Of a stretch of 64,000 nt of DNA, positions 49,568 to 63,889 are shown piece after piece (positions within the stretch are counted from its first letter, which is position 1; every line of letters begins with the position of its first letter). The stretch is taken from NCBI GenBank assembly GCA_024346935.1, contig AP024878.1, positions 2,294,001 to 2,358,000 on the forward strand, written 5' to 3'. The notes beneath the pieces were generated by a model. It was not told the origin of the DNA, did not search any database, and worked only from the letters and a program-made list of their open reading frames with translations. The position numbers and the translations under genes were made by a program. This DNA is from Vibrio inusitatus. Lineage in GTDB: Bacteria > Pseudomonadota > Gammaproteobacteria > Enterobacterales > Vibrionaceae.

Positions 49568-50941
49568 ATGTTCAAACCAGAATTACTTTCTCCTGCCGGC
49601 AGCCTAAAAAACATGCGCTACGCATTTGCATACGGTGCAGACGCGGTTTATGCAGGCCAACCACGATATAGTCTTCGTGTTCGTAACAATGAGTTCAATC
49701 ACGAAAATCTACAAATCGGTATCAATGAAGCACATGCGCAAGGCAAGAAACTGTATGTGGTTTGTAACATCCAGCCTCATAACTCTAAACTAAAGACCTT
49801 TATCCGCGACCTTAAGCCTGTTGTTGAGATGGGCCCCGACGCTCTGATCATGTCAGATCCAGGTCTCATTATGATGGTTCGTGAAGCATTTCCTGAAATG
49901 CCAATTCATTTATCGGTTCAGGCAAACGCCGTAAACTGGGCTACAGTAAAGTTCTGGTCTACTCAAGGTGTAGAGCGCGTTATCCTTTCTCGTGAACTTT
50001 CGCTAGAAGAAATTGAAGAGATCCGCGAGCACTGCCCGGAAACAGAGCTAGAAATCTTTGTTCACGGTGCATTATGCATGGCGTACTCAGGTCGTTGCTT
50101 ACTGTCTGGCTACATGAATAAACGTGATCCTAACCAAGGCACCTGCACCAATGCTTGTCGTTGGGAGTACAAGGCAGAGAAAGCAACGGAAGATGACACG
50201 GGGCAAATCGTTGAGATTCAAGAAGCGGTTACTCAAGAAAACCAAGAGCGTCCTGACAATACTCTAGGTCTTGGTAAGCCTACGGATGAAGTGATCTTGC
50301 TATCAGAATCTCATCGCCCAGAAGAAAAAATGGCAGCGTTTGAAGATGAGCATGGTACTTACATCATGAACTCTAAAGATTTACGTGCGGTTCAACACGT
50401 AGAGCGTTTAACTAAAATGGGTGTACATTCACTAAAAATTGAAGGCCGTACTAAGTCTTTCTATTACTGTGCCCGTACAGCTCAGGTTTACCGTAAAGCT
50501 ATCGATGATGCTGTAGAAGGCAAACCATTTGATCCAAACCTACTAGGCACTCTAGAGAGTCTTGCTCACCGTGGTTACACTGAAGGTTTCTTGCGTCGCC
50601 ATACACATGATGCTTACCAGAACTATGAGTACGGTTACTCAGTATCAGACTCTCAACAGTTTGTGGGCGAATTTACCGGTAAACGCCGTGGTGATCTTGC
50701 TGAAGTAGAAGTGAAGAACAAATTCTTGGTTGGCGATAGCCTAGAGCTAATGACTCCAGAGGGTAACGTTGTCTTCAATCTTGAACTCATGGAAAACCGC
50801 AAGTCTGAAAGCATCGATGATGCTAAAGGTAATGGACACTTTGTATTTATCCCAGTACCAGAAGATATGAACTTAGAGTTTGGCTTGCTGATGCGCAACC
50901 TAAGCGCAGGTCAAGATACTCGTAACCCATCAGGTAAATAA
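49568..50941 (+). CDS. trhP: U32-family tRNA 5-hydroxyuridine synthase TrhP (YegQ)
   Basis: A 457-residue protein of the peptidase U32 collagenase-like family. E. coli YegQ, now TrhP, is needed for prephenate-dependent hydroxylation of U34 in several tRNAs. The signatures are PELLSPAGSLKNMRYAFAYG, the U32 motif EIFVHGALCMAYSGRCLLSG and GTCTNACRWEY; these cysteines fit an Fe-S cluster. It contains an internal low-complexity acidic insert after that (about 210-260). A ferredoxin gene follows after only three bases, so the two probably share a transcript. Confidence 0.93.
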   Translation: MFKPELLSPAGSLKNMRYAFAYGADAVYAGQPRYSLRVRNNEFNHENLQIGINEAHAQGKKLYVVCNIQPHNSKLKTFIRDLKPVVEMGPDALIMSDPGLIMMVREAFPEMPIHLSVQANAVNWATVKFWSTQGVERVILSRELSLEEIEEIREHCPETELEIFVHGALCMAYSGRCLLSGYMNKRDPNQGTCTNACRWEYKAEKATEDDTGQIVEIQEAVTQENQERPDNTLGLGKPTDEVILLSESHRPEEKMAAFEDEHGTYIMNSKDLRAVQHVERLTKMGVHSLKIEGRTKSFYYCARTAQVYRKAIDDAVEGKPFDPNLLGTLESLAHRGYTEGFLRRHTHDAYQNYEYGYSVSDSQQFVGEFTGKRRGDLAEVEVKNKFLVGDSLELMTPEGNVVFNLELMENRKSESIDDAKGNGHFVFIPVPEDMNLEFGLLMRNLSAGQDTRNPSGK

Positions 50942-51199
<258 letters not shown>

Positions 51200-51223
51200 A
51201 GCCACTTAAATTATCATCCTATA

Positions 51224-51256
51224 AAATCCGATATTCATTACTGACTATCGGATTTT
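51224..51256 (+). terminator. Terminator after yfhL
   Basis: AAATCCGATA pairs with TATCGGATTT around a 12-base loop and is followed by T. Confidence 0.85.
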
Positions 51257-51303
51257 TTATAACTAAAGCAAACTCCACTAATTTGGGAAAACCGAGAGCG
51301 ACT

Positions 51304-51759
51304 ATGTTTGATCTTTGGCAACAACTGCAATTGATTAATCACTACCAATACCAATCAAAACCTGGAGACAGTTCAGTTATGGGCTGGGCTGGAGAAGGCA
51401 GTGGTTCAGTCAACATAGAAATGGAAGGAAGCGACACTCTTTACTTTAAAGAGCAAGGGCGTTTCACTCTCAAGCAAAATGGACATACTGTCGATACTCA
51501 AAATGAGTTCATATGGCACCGTCTGAACGCTTCGAAAATTAAATTACTGCACAGTCGCTTCGGCAGAGAAAATGCAGTAGAGCTATTTGTACTCAGTTAT
51601 AACACTGAAACAAAACAATGGATTAGTGACTCAGCACATGTTTGTGGTGATGACCTATATAGCGGCATGGCCAAATGGAATAATGACTCTATCGAGTTTA
51701 ATTGGTCAATCAGCGGTCCGCGTAAACAAGAAAACTTGCATTATTGCTATACGAGGTAG
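51304..51759 (+). CDS. DUF6314-like protein
   Basis: A 151-residue soluble protein. The pattern of an early GWAGEGSGSV stretch, a middle YFKEQGRF strand and a C-terminal HVCGDDLYSGMAKW followed by ISGPRKQENLHYCY fits DUF6314, an uncharacterised family probably with a lipocalin-like barrel. I chose ATG 51304 (GAGAG upstream) over a frame extension to 51283. The next gene starts two bases past the stop. Confidence 0.75.
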   Translation: MFDLWQQLQLINHYQYQSKPGDSSVMGWAGEGSGSVNIEMEGSDTLYFKEQGRFTLKQNGHTVDTQNEFIWHRLNASKIKLLHSRFGRENAVELFVLSYNTETKQWISDSAHVCGDDLYSGMAKWNNDSIEFNWSISGPRKQENLHYCYTR

Positions 51760-51761
51760 TT

Positions 51762-52619
51762 TTGGGATATTTAATCGTTACAACGATCATGTGGTCGTTA
51801 TCATTCAGTTTAATTGGTGTCTACTTAGCCGGACAAGTTGACGCATATGTCTCAGTTTGGATTCGTATAGCTTTAGCTGCAGTCGTTTTTTTACCTTTGA
51901 TCCGCTTAAAAGCAGTTAAAAAATCTGAAGCTCTACAACTTATGGGGATTGGTGGTATCCAGTTGGGTTTAATGTACATTTTCTATTATCAATCATTCCT
52001 ACTACTGACGGTACCAGAAGTGTTGGTGTTCACCGTATTTACCCCAATCTATGTCACCCTCATTTATGATGCTCTGAAAAAGCAATTCAACCCTCTCTAT
52101 TTAGTCAGTGCCTTTGTTGCCGTTATCGGCGCTCTAGTTATTCGCTATGACAATCTAACAGAGGACTATCTTATCGGCTTCTTGGTTGTCCAATGCTCTA
52201 ACCTCTGTTTTGCATTTGGTCAGGTTGGTTATAAGTTCTTCAAAGAGAGTCGTGAAGAAATGGCGCAACGGGATATCTTTGGTTGGTTCTATATTGGTGC
52301 TTTAGTCGTAGTTACCGTGGCTTGGGCTATTTGGGGCAAAGCTGAATTGCCTACAGACCCAACACAAATCGGTGTACTGCTTTGGCTTGGTATCGGTGCT
52401 TCTGGATTAGGTTATTTTTTATGGAACAGAGGTGCAAGCCAAGTAGATCCTGGTTACCTTGCCATAATGAACAACGCACTTATCCCAGCTGGATTGATTG
52501 TTAATGTCACTATCTGGAATCGAGACGTAGACATGACCCGCCTAATCATTGGTGGCGGCATTATTCTGTTAGCTCTGTTTATTCACTCAAAGCTCAAGCG
52601 TAAAACAGTTAATAGTTAA
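51762..52619 (+). CDS. EamA/DMT-superfamily transporter
   Basis: A 285-residue inner-membrane carrier with ten predicted segments and the twofold EamA repeat (first half about 1-125, second about 140-280). Related proteins are annotated as carboxylate/amino acid/amine exporters; the substrate is unknown. I chose TTG 51762 because GAGG lies five bases upstream; the TTG at 51744 would overlap the previous gene. The tight spacing suggests co-expression with the DUF6314-like gene. A terminator follows. Confidence 0.88.
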   Translation: MGYLIVTTIMWSLSFSLIGVYLAGQVDAYVSVWIRIALAAVVFLPLIRLKAVKKSEALQLMGIGGIQLGLMYIFYYQSFLLLTVPEVLVFTVFTPIYVTLIYDALKKQFNPLYLVSAFVAVIGALVIRYDNLTEDYLIGFLVVQCSNLCFAFGQVGYKFFKESREEMAQRDIFGWFYIGALVVVTVAWAIWGKAELPTDPTQIGVLLWLGIGASGLGYFLWNRGASQVDPGYLAIMNNALIPAGLIVNVTIWNRDVDMTRLIIGGGIILLALFIHSKLKRKTVNS

Positions 52620-52640
52620 TTCGCATAGATAAACGTAAAT

Positions 52641-52667
52641 AGGCTGCCGATAGGCGGCCTTTTTTGT
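52641..52667 (+). terminator. Terminator of the DMT transporter
   Basis: AGGCTGCC pairs with GGCGGCCT (one wobble pair) around GATA and ends in T6. Confidence 0.85.
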
Positions 52668-53124
52668 ATTTGAAAAACGCTTTAGCTAGGCTCTATAGCT
52701 AAAGAATAACAACTAGCTTTGGTCTTATGAATTACTCTATTGATAGAGACTTAAACCATTGATACCAATTGAAGATATGAGTTCTAAAGACTTCTCGAGT
52801 GATCCATCGTTCAGTATTACAAAAGTGAGTAGATAAGACACTATGCAGGTCGTTTCTAGTCACTAAACGGTTGTTAGAGCATTAATCTAGATGACTTGAG
52901 TGCAACTAAGGTTAATGAACTAAGCGTTACAGTAGTTTTCTTCAGACGAGGAAAAGCTATAAAGGTTTCACCTTAATAGCGGAGTGATCGGAATTGCAAC
53001 CAACTGGGACTCATTGCCGACAAGGGTAATAATTTCTTACGAGCAATAAAAAGCCCTAATCTTTCGACGCGAACGGCTAATCTGAGGCTTTGCTAGCTGC
53101 AAATCAGTGAACCACAAACGTAAA
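52668..53124. other. Non-coding stretch with a decayed terminator copy
   Basis: I see no gene in these 457 bases. At 53045-53066 the sequence AATAAAAAGCCCTAATC resembles the rrn terminator that follows at 53125, and AAAGCC could pair with GGCTTT near 53087. At 52978-52995 GCGGAGTG..CGG resembles the 3' end of the tRNA-Asp gene, so part of the rrn tail may have been duplicated and decayed. This is weak. Confidence 0.35.
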
Positions 53125-53157
53125 AAAGCCCTAGTCTTTCGACTAGGGCTTTTTATT
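53125..53157 (-). terminator. Terminator of the rrn operon
   Basis: AAAAAGCCCTAGTC pairs with GACTAGGGCTTTTT around a TTTC loop. The flanking A/T runs make it effective on both strands. Confidence 0.93.
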
Positions 53158-53159
53158 AG

Positions 53160-53236
53160 TGGCGGAGTGGACGGGACTCGAACCCGCGACCCCCGGCGTG
53201 ACAGGCCGGTATTCTAACCAACTGAACTACCACTCC
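53160..53236 (-). tRNA. tRNA-Asp (GTC)
   Basis: A 77-base tRNA with encoded CCA. The acceptor is GGAGTGG/CCACTCC with G73. The anticodon stem CCGGC frames CTGTCAC, giving GTC. It is the last gene of the rrn operon. Confidence 0.97.
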
Positions 53237-53296
53237 GCACCTAATTTTTATTGTTTTGAAGTCTTACGTAAATGCTTCAATACAATCTAATTTAAA

Positions 53297-53413
53297 GCCT
53301 GGCGATGTCCTACTCTCACATGGGGAAACCCCACACTACCATCGGCGCTATTATGTTTCACTTCTGAGTTCGGCATGGAATCAGGTGGGTCCACAATGCT
53401 ATGGTCGCCAAGC
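53297..53413 (-). rRNA. rrf: 5S ribosomal RNA
   Basis: The conserved gammaproteobacterial 5S core (CCGAACTCAGAAGTGAAAC; GTGTGGGGTTTCCCCATG; GAGAGTAGG) is present. The ends GCTTGGCGACC and GTCGCCAGGC-type pair as expected. Ends are set by this pairing. Confidence 0.95.
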
Positions 53414-53514
53414 AAATTTTAAAATTCGGAAAGCTATTATCTAAAAGTTCTTAATACACATTCAAAGTTCTTACTTCGAGTCCACAAAACCCCTTGGGTG
53501 TTGTATGGTTAAGC

Positions 53515-56394
<2,880 letters not shown>

Positions 56395-56840
56395 ATACAA
56401 CCCCAAAGGGTCTTGCTTAACGCAATACGCTTGCTACAGCGTAGTATGACGTTTCCAAGGTGCGTTATCTCTTTATTATGAGCGAGATAACATTCGATTT
56501 TGCCGGACTCAAATTTGAATGCACTCTGGCAAGAGTACATTCCCAAGAACACTTGAATGTGTGTTGGTACCTACATCATAAAGACGTAGGATTTGAGAAC
56601 TTTTAAATTTGATTAACTTAATCAACAGCCTGAGCTGTTTTGTTTTACTTTATAAAAAGTAAATATAATTAAGCTAATCGTCAGCTTTCCAAATTGTTAA
56701 AGAGCATGATTTTCTAGCCAAAAGGCAATAAAAAAACATTTTCTAATTACTTTCAGTTACTTCGCTTAGGCGACAAAAATCCCAACCAGTATCAATTTCT
56801 TGTTCTGGTTTGGAATAAGTTTCCAAAAATAGTTAGAGAA
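56395..56840 (-). other. Spacer between tRNA-Val and 23S, with boxA
   Basis: The 446-base transcribed spacer contains TGCTCTTTAACA (56695-56706), a boxA antitermination site, and long complementary flanks of 23S that would be processed by RNase III. No gene is present. Confidence 0.8.
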
Positions 56841-56916
56841 TGGTGGGCGATACCGGGCTCGAACCAGTGACCCCCTCCTTGTAAGGGAGGTGCTCTCCCA
56901 ACTGAGCTAATCGCCC
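56841..56916 (-). tRNA. tRNA-Val (TAC)
   Basis: 76 bases with CCA. Acceptor GGGCGAT/ATCGCCC; anticodon stem CTCCC frames TTACAAG, giving TAC. It is the fourth spacer tRNA. Confidence 0.97.
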
Positions 56917-56951
56917 ACATTTTATTGTTCAGTGGTATGAACATTCTAAGA

Positions 56952-57027
56952 TGGTGGAGCTATGCGGGATCGAACCGCAGACCTCCTGCGTGCAAGGCAG
57001 GCGCTCTCCCAGCTGAGCTATAGCCCC
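56952..57027 (-). tRNA. tRNA-Ala (TGC)
   Basis: 76 bases with CCA. Acceptor GGGGCTA/TAGCTCC with the G-U pair typical of tRNA-Ala identity (G3-U70); anticodon TGC. It is the third spacer tRNA. Confidence 0.97.
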
Positions 57028-57063
57028 ATCTTAGGAACTATTTTCTCCCTTTAAAGGAGAAAA

Positions 57064-57139
57064 TGGTGGGTCGTGCAGGATTCGAACCTGCGACCAATTG
57101 ATTAAAAGTCAACTGCTCTACCAGCTGAGCTAACGACCC
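57064..57139 (-). tRNA. tRNA-Lys (TTT)
   Basis: 76 bases with CCA. Acceptor GGGTCGT/ACGACCC; anticodon loop CTTTTAA, giving TTT. It is the second spacer tRNA. Confidence 0.97.
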
Positions 57140-57141
57140 AA

Positions 57142-57217
57142 TGGTATCCCGTAGGGGAGTCGAACCCCTGTTACCGCCGTGAAAGGGCGGTGTCCTAGGC
57201 CTCTAGACGAACGGGAC
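57142..57217 (-). tRNA. tRNA-Glu (TTC)
   Basis: 76 bases with CCA. Acceptor GTCCCGT/ACGGGAT; anticodon stem CCGCC frames CTTTCAC, giving TTC. It is the first spacer tRNA and lies two bases from tRNA-Lys. Confidence 0.97.
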
Positions 57218-57343
57218 ACTAGATTTATCTTCACTCCGAAGAGTAAACACAAACTGTCGAAGCACCTTGGGAGGTGCTTCAAATCTCTTTACTTTCTAAA
57301 CCATATCAATCTGTGTGGACACTCATCGTGAGTAATCATCGTA

Positions 57344-58896
<1,553 letters not shown>

Positions 58897-59114
58897 AAGT
58901 TTTTTTGGTCTTTCGACCGGCTCAATGAATACTGACTTCAAAACTGTTCCTTACTCGAAAGTAAGAAGTAATTTTAAAGCTATTATCGTTCCAACAGAAC
59001 GATAATGAATTGACTGTGCCAATGATTAAAAATCATTGTATTGGTCACTCAGTTCATTGATAAATCTTTTCGATTATCATCAACGAGTGCCCACACAGAT
59101 TGATAGGTTTAAAT

Positions 59115-59126
59115 TGTTAAAGAGCG
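59115..59126 (-). promoter_or_regulatory. boxA antitermination site in the rrn leader
   Basis: CGCTCTTTAACA on the minus strand matches the boxA core (TGCTCTTTAACA, one change), where NusB/NusE and the NusA-containing complex assemble. It lies about 40 bases downstream of promoter P2. Confidence 0.8.
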
Positions 59127-59163
59127 TTGCTTTTCAAGGGTTACCTCTCCAAGCGGACGGCCT

Positions 59164-59191
59164 ATTCTAATGAGATAATTATCAGTGTCAA
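59164..59191 (-). promoter_or_regulatory. rrn promoter P2
   Basis: TTGACA (59186-59191) and TAGAAT (59164-59169) are separated by 16 bases, with an A-rich UP-like stretch just upstream. Confidence 0.7.
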
Positions 59192-59266
59192 CCACTTTTT
59201 TATTAATCATTTCATCTTTTTAGCACCGTTTGTTGCCTGCGATGTTTATCGTGACAACGGAGGCGC

Positions 59267-59294
59267 ATTATAAGAATAAAACGCCCTCTGACAA
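59267..59294 (-). promoter_or_regulatory. rrn promoter P1
   Basis: TTGTCA (59289-59294), 16-base spacer, TATAAT (59267-59272) and the GC-rich discriminator GCGCC closely match E. coli rrn P1. The upstream GAAAAAAGTGCTTTTT stretch looks like an UP element. The discriminator suggests ppGpp control. Confidence 0.88.
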
Positions 59295-59402
59295 CCCCTA
59301 AAAAGCACTTTTTTCAATAAAACGCACCAACCGTTTACTTTTCAGGCAAAGCAAACGTTTTCGTGGTGAATCTATCATGAATCAAACCAGTAATTTAGTG
59401 AA

Positions 59403-61979
59403 TTAGCCTTGTCTCGCTACGATATTACTGTCTTCAACAATCAATTCTATCTGCTCGCCTGGAGCAAATTTTCCTGACAATAGTGATTTTGCCAATGGAT
59501 TTTCAATATATTGCTGAATAGCCCGCTTAAGTGGTCTTGCACCATAAACAGGGTCGAAGCCAATATGAGCAATTTTATCCAGGGCTTCATCGGTAATAGA
59601 CAGTTGATACTCTTTTGCCTCTAAGCGCGCAATTAATGCTTGAAGCTGAATAGAAGCAATATTGCGAATATGTTTTTCACCTAGAGGGTGGAATACGACA
59701 CTTTCATCTACACGGTTTAAAAACTCTGGACGGAAATGACTTTTCACTATTTCCATTACCCGCTCTTTCATTTGTATATAAGATGCCTCGCCAAATCCCT
59801 CTTGAATTTGCGCTGATCCTAAGTTCGAGGTCATGATTAAGACGGTATTACGAAAATCAACAGTGCGACCTTGTCCATCAGTAAGTCGCCCATCATCAAG
59901 TACCTGCAGCAGTATATTGAATACATCAGGGTGAGCTTTCTCTACTTCATCCAAGAGAATGACCGAATAAGGTTTACGTCTTACTGCTTCAGTAAGGTAC
60001 CCACCCTCTTCGTAGCCCACATAACCAGGAGGTGCACCTACTAATCTAGCAACAGAGTGTTTTTCCATGAACTCTGACATATCAATACGAACCATTGCAT
60101 CCCCACTATCGAACATAAAGTTCGCTAGTGTTTTGCACAGTTCGGTCTTACCTACACCGGTTGGACCTAGAAATAGGAATGACCCAATTGGCTTATTGGG
60201 ATCTGAGAGCCCCGCACGACTGCGACGAATTGCATCAGAGACTGCACTTACCGCCTCATTTTGTCCGATAACATTTTCATGCAGCTCGTCTTCCATGCGA
60301 AGTAGCTTCGACTTTTCAGCCTCTAGCATTTTCGCGACAGGAATACCGGTTTGTTTAGATAGTACCTCTGCAATTTCTGCGTCCCCTACTTTGTTCTTAA
60401 GTAAGGTCAACTCCTTCTGTTCAGCTTCAGAGGCAAGTTGTAGTTGTTTCTCCAACTCCGGGATACGACCATATTGCAGCTCAGACATTCTATTGAGATC
60501 GCCAGCTCGACGAGCAAACTCAATATCTAAACGCGCCTGCTCTAACTCTGCTTTTATATTTTGCGTACCAGATAACGAGGCTTTCTCAGCAACCCACACC
60601 TCATCAAATTCAGCATACTGACGTTCTTTATCAGACAACTCTTCATTAATAAGCATTATGCGCTTACGACTCGCATCATCATCTTCTTTATTCAGCGCTT
60701 GTTGTTCCATCTTCAATTGGATGATTTTACGATCAAGCTTATCCATCGCCTCTGGCTTAGAGTCAATTTGCATACGAATAGAAGACGCCGCTTCATCTAT
60801 CAGATCAATCGCCTTATCTGGCAATTGCCGATCTGAAACATACCGATGTGATAACGTCGCAGCTGCAACAATAGCTGGATCTGTAATATCAACATGATGG
60901 TGAAGCTCATACTTCTCTTTCAAACCACGAAGGATTGCGATGGTGTCTTCCACGCTAGGTTCATCCACCAGCACCTTTTGGAAACGGCGTTCAAGCGCGG
61001 GGTCTTTCTCTATATATTGGCGATGTTCATCTAATGTTGTCGCTCCTACGCAGTGAAGCTCACCTCGAGCTAATGCCGGTTTTAGCATATTGCCAGCATC
61101 CATAGCGCCATCGGCTTTGCCTGCACCAACCATAGTATGCATTTCATCGATAAAGAGGATGATATTACCCTCTTCTTGAGCCAATTCATTAAGCACGGCT
61201 TTCAAGCGCTCTTCGAACTCACCTCTATATTTGGCACCGGCTATCAGAGCTCCCATATCCAAAGAAAGTACGCGACGACCTCGAAGCCCTTCTGGAACTT
61301 CATCATTAATGATGCGCTGTGCAAGTCCTTCGACAATAGCCGTTTTGCCTACACCCGGTTCACCTATAAGCACCGGATTATTTTTAGTTCTGCGCTGTAA
61401 CACTTGAATGGTGCGGCGAATTTCATCATCTCGTCCAATAACAGGATCAAGTTTGCCTTGTTCTGCACGAGCAGTAAGGTCAATGGTATATTTCTCCAAT
61501 GCTTGACGCTGCTCTTCTGCATTAGGGTCATCGACCTTTTGACCACCCGTGATCTTTTCGATTGCTTCAACGATTTTCTTTTCGGTTACGCCTTGAGACT
61601 TGAGCATAGGCCCTAGTTGGCTGCTATCATGAATCGCCGCTTGCAAAAATAATTCAGATGAAATGTAGCTATCGTTGCGCTTTTGGGCGAACTTATCGCA
61701 CAGGTTAAGTAGCTTGGTCAGTGATGAAGAAACTTGAACTTCAGCAGACATGCCACTGACTTTTGGAAAACTATCCAGCTTTTCTGATAATTGAGCTCGC
61801 AGTTGCGTAATATCAACCTGTATCAAGGTCAATAATGGCCTGACGCTACCTCCCTCTTGATTGAGCAAAGAGAAGAGTAAATGTGACGGCTCGATATATT
61901 GATGATCTCGGCCTACTGCCAAAGATTGGGCATCAGAAAGTGCGGCTTGAAATTTACCGGTTAAACGATCGTAACGCAT
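59403..61979 (-). CDS. clpB: Disaggregase chaperone ClpB
   Basis: An 858-residue Hsp100 ATPase that rescues aggregated proteins together with DnaK. An N-terminal Clp_N domain (about 1-145) precedes ATPase 1 (GEPGVGKT near 206), the coiled-coil M domain (about 410-520, [19 protein letters not shown] region) and ATPase 2 (GPTGVGKT near 605). Length matches E. coli (857). There is a candidate sigma-32 promoter upstream. It follows pgeF, and the rrn operon lies downstream, as in E. coli. Confidence 0.98.
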   Translation of the reverse strand: MRYDRLTGKFQAALSDAQSLAVGRDHQYIEPSHLLFSLLNQEGGSVRPLLTLIQVDITQLRAQLSEKLDSFPKVSGMSAEVQVSSSLTKLLNLCDKFAQKRNDSYISSELFLQAAIHDSSQLGPMLKSQGVTEKKIVEAIEKITGGQKVDDPNAEEQRQALEKYTIDLTARAEQGKLDPVIGRDDEIRRTIQVLQRRTKNNPVLIGEPGVGKTAIVEGLAQRIINDEVPEGLRGRRVLSLDMGALIAGAKYRGEFEERLKAVLNELAQEEGNIILFIDEMHTMVGAGKADGAMDAGNMLKPALARGELHCVGATTLDEHRQYIEKDPALERRFQKVLVDEPSVEDTIAILRGLKEKYELHHHVDITDPAIVAAATLSHRYVSDRQLPDKAIDLIDEAASSIRMQIDSKPEAMDKLDRKIIQLKMEQQALNKEDDDASRKRIMLINEELSDKERQYAEFDEVWVAEKASLSGTQNIKAELEQARLDIEFARRAGDLNRMSELQYGRIPELEKQLQLASEAEQKELTLLKNKVGDAEIAEVLSKQTGIPVAKMLEAEKSKLLRMEDELHENVIGQNEAVSAVSDAIRRSRAGLSDPNKPIGSFLFLGPTGVGKTELCKTLANFMFDSGDAMVRIDMSEFMEKHSVARLVGAPPGYVGYEEGGYLTEAVRRKPYSVILLDEVEKAHPDVFNILLQVLDDGRLTDGQGRTVDFRNTVLIMTSNLGSAQIQEGFGEASYIQMKERVMEIVKSHFRPEFLNRVDESVVFHPLGEKHIRNIASIQLQALIARLEAKEYQLSITDEALDKIAHIGFDPVYGARPLKRAIQQYIENPLAKSLLSGKFAPGEQIELIVEDSNIVARQG

Positions 61980-62001
61980 GTTGGCCTCCTGAGAGCAATT
62001 A

Positions 62002-62020
62002 GTGATTATCTAATAATCAC
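62002..62020 (-). other. Inverted repeat in the clpB leader
   Basis: GTGATTAT and ATAATCAC form an 8-bp stem with a three-base loop just downstream of the putative heat-shock promoter. It may be an mRNA hairpin or a protein site. Confidence 0.45.
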
Positions 62021-62047
62021 ATGGTTGCATCAAAAGACGATTTCAAG
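62021..62047 (-). promoter_or_regulatory. Candidate sigma-32 promoter of clpB
   Basis: On the minus strand CTTGAAA (62041-62047) is followed after 13 bases by CAACCAT (62021-62027), close to the heat-shock consensus CTTGAAA and CCCCAT. Confidence 0.6.
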
Positions 62048-62068
62048 TGTTAGGCAAAAGAAGAAGGG

Positions 62069-62791
62069 TTACTCAATCCAAATAAAGCTAGATTGCCGCC
62101 CAGTGGATGCTTGTCTACGGTAAGAAAAGAAACGCTCGGTTTCAGAGTAGGTACATAAACCTGAAAGAGTAACATTGTGACAACCAGCCCTTTGCAGTCT
62201 CAGCTTAGCAAGCAAGGGCAGATCGGCCATCCACTTGCCTGGCTTGTGCTGATGAAAGGCAATGGCATCGTCATTGTTACTATCAACAAACTGCTGCCTT
62301 ACTTCATCTCCCACTTCAAATGCATCCAGGCTAATCGCTGGGCCAACCCAAGCAATAACGGGAGAGGTAAAATGACTTAGAGTATTTTCTAAAATTCCAC
62401 CGACTAAGCCGCGCCATCCTGCATGAGCACTCGCCACTTTCGTGCCGTCGACACTAGCGAATAAAACAGGCAAGCAATCGGCAGTCATTACACTGCATAC
62501 CACCCCTGGCACAGAAGTCACCAATGCATCAGCTTCGATGGTTTCACAGGTAGGCTCTGTCAATTCAACCACAACAGTAGAGTGTGTTTGATTCATCCAC
62601 ACTGGAGGTGAAGGCATCTTACTCAACTGAGCAAGATGATCTCGGTTTTTTTGAACGATAACAGGGTCATCATTCACATGCATCCCTAGGTTAAGACTTG
62701 CAAAATCGCCCAATGAAAAACCACCAACTCGAGTTGAGCTAATGGATTTCACGCGATCTACAACTTTCCAACTAGGATGCAAGTAACTCAT
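62069..62791 (-). CDS. pgeF: Peptidoglycan editing factor PgeF (YfiH, laccase-like)
   Basis: A 240-residue multicopper-oxidase-like (DUF152) protein. Homologues act on purine nucleosides, and E. coli YfiH prevents wrong amino acids in muropeptides by correcting UDP-MurNAc-Ser. The metal-binding motif is visible as MTADCLPVLF with SAHAGWRGLVGGI, and NQTHSTVV provides a further His. It overlaps rluD by one base (TAATG), so coupling is likely. The order rluD-pgeF-clpB is as in E. coli. Confidence 0.93.
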   Translation of the reverse strand: MSYLHPSWKVVDRVKSISSTRVGGFSLGDFASLNLGMHVNDDPVIVQKNRDHLAQLSKMPSPPVWMNQTHSTVVVELTEPTCETIEADALVTSVPGVVCSVMTADCLPVLFASVDGTKVASAHAGWRGLVGGILENTLSHFTSPVIAWVGPAISLDAFEVGDEVRQQFVDSNNDDAIAFHQHKPGKWMADLPLLAKLRLQRAGCHNVTLSGLCTYSETERFFSYRRQASTGRQSSFIWIE

Positions 62792-63765
62792 TAATAGTCG
62801 TCTTCATGGTTAAGACGCATATCTTGACGCAGTGCCTCTGCCATTTCGACCATATCATCAGGTACTGGTGCATGGAATTGCATCTCTTCACCTGTAGATG
62901 GGTGATCGAATTTCAGCATAACAGCATGCAGAGCTTGACGATCAAAACCGCGAATCATCGCAGTTAACTCTTCTGAAGCACCTTTAGGAATACGAGCACG
63001 ACCGCCATAAGCGATATCGCCAAGTAGAGGGTGCTGCAAATAAGACATATGCACACGAATCTGGTGAGTACGACCGGTCTCTAGACGGAGTCTAATACGA
63101 GTATGTTCACGGAAATGCTCCGCGACTCGATAATGCGTCAGCGCAGGCTTACCAAGTTCATTCACCGCCATCAAGGTTCGCTTAGTGGAGTGGCGACCAA
63201 TTGGTTTTTCTACCATGCCACCTGCAGTCATTTTACCAATCGCAATCGCCTCATATTCACGAGTAATACGGCGCTTTTGCAATGCACGTACAAGACGAGT
63301 TTGAGTTGGTACATTCTTCGCAACCACCATCAAGCCTGTGGTGTCTTTATCAAGACGGTGCACAATACCCGCGCGCGGTACTTCTGCGATTTGCGGATAA
63401 TGGAACAACAAGGCATTGAGCACTGTGCTATCAGGGGTTCCTGCTCCCGGGTGAACAACGAATCCGCGAGGCTTGTTGATAACCAATAGATCTTCGTCTT
63501 CGTAGACGATATCTAGAGGGATATCTTGTGCTTCCCAACGTTCTTCATCTTCGATTACGGCTTGAACAGTGATCTCTTCACCGCCCATTACCTTCACGCG
63601 AGCTTTGGTTACGACAACGCCATCAACGCTGACTTTTCCGTTGAGCAACCACTCTTTCATGCGCGAACGAGAAAACTCGTCGAACAATTCTGCAATGGCC
63701 TGATCTAGGCGTTGGCCTAGTTGGCTCTCTTTTACGGTACTTTTTAATTCTATCTGCTGGGCCAT
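62791..63765 (-). CDS. rluD: 23S rRNA pseudouridine synthase RluD
   Basis: A 324-residue enzyme that modifies U1911, U1915 and U1917 (E. coli numbers) in helix 69 of 23S rRNA. An N-terminal S4 domain (SRSRMKEWLLNGKVSVDG) is followed by the catalytic motif HRLDKDTTGLMVVAKN and the RTHQIRVHMSYL stretch. Length matches E. coli (326). It is divergent from bamD, the conserved arrangement. Confidence 0.97.
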   Translation of the reverse strand: MAQQIELKSTVKESQLGQRLDQAIAELFDEFSRSRMKEWLLNGKVSVDGVVVTKARVKVMGGEEITVQAVIEDEERWEAQDIPLDIVYEDEDLLVINKPRGFVVHPGAGTPDSTVLNALLFHYPQIAEVPRAGIVHRLDKDTTGLMVVAKNVPTQTRLVRALQKRRITREYEAIAIGKMTAGGMVEKPIGRHSTKRTLMAVNELGKPALTHYRVAEHFREHTRIRLRLETGRTHQIRVHMSYLQHPLLGDIAYGGRARIPKGASEELTAMIRGFDRQALHAVMLKFDHPSTGEEMQFHAPVPDDMVEMAEALRQDMRLNHEDDY

Positions 63766-63889
63766 ATCGAACTTTTTAAAAAACTGTGGGACTAATGCTT
63801 GTTTATATGAAAAAATAAGCGTTCTATCCGTTATTGTATCTGCTTACTTGCCGATTGTAACGGCAACCAAGGAAATAATTTAATTGAGC

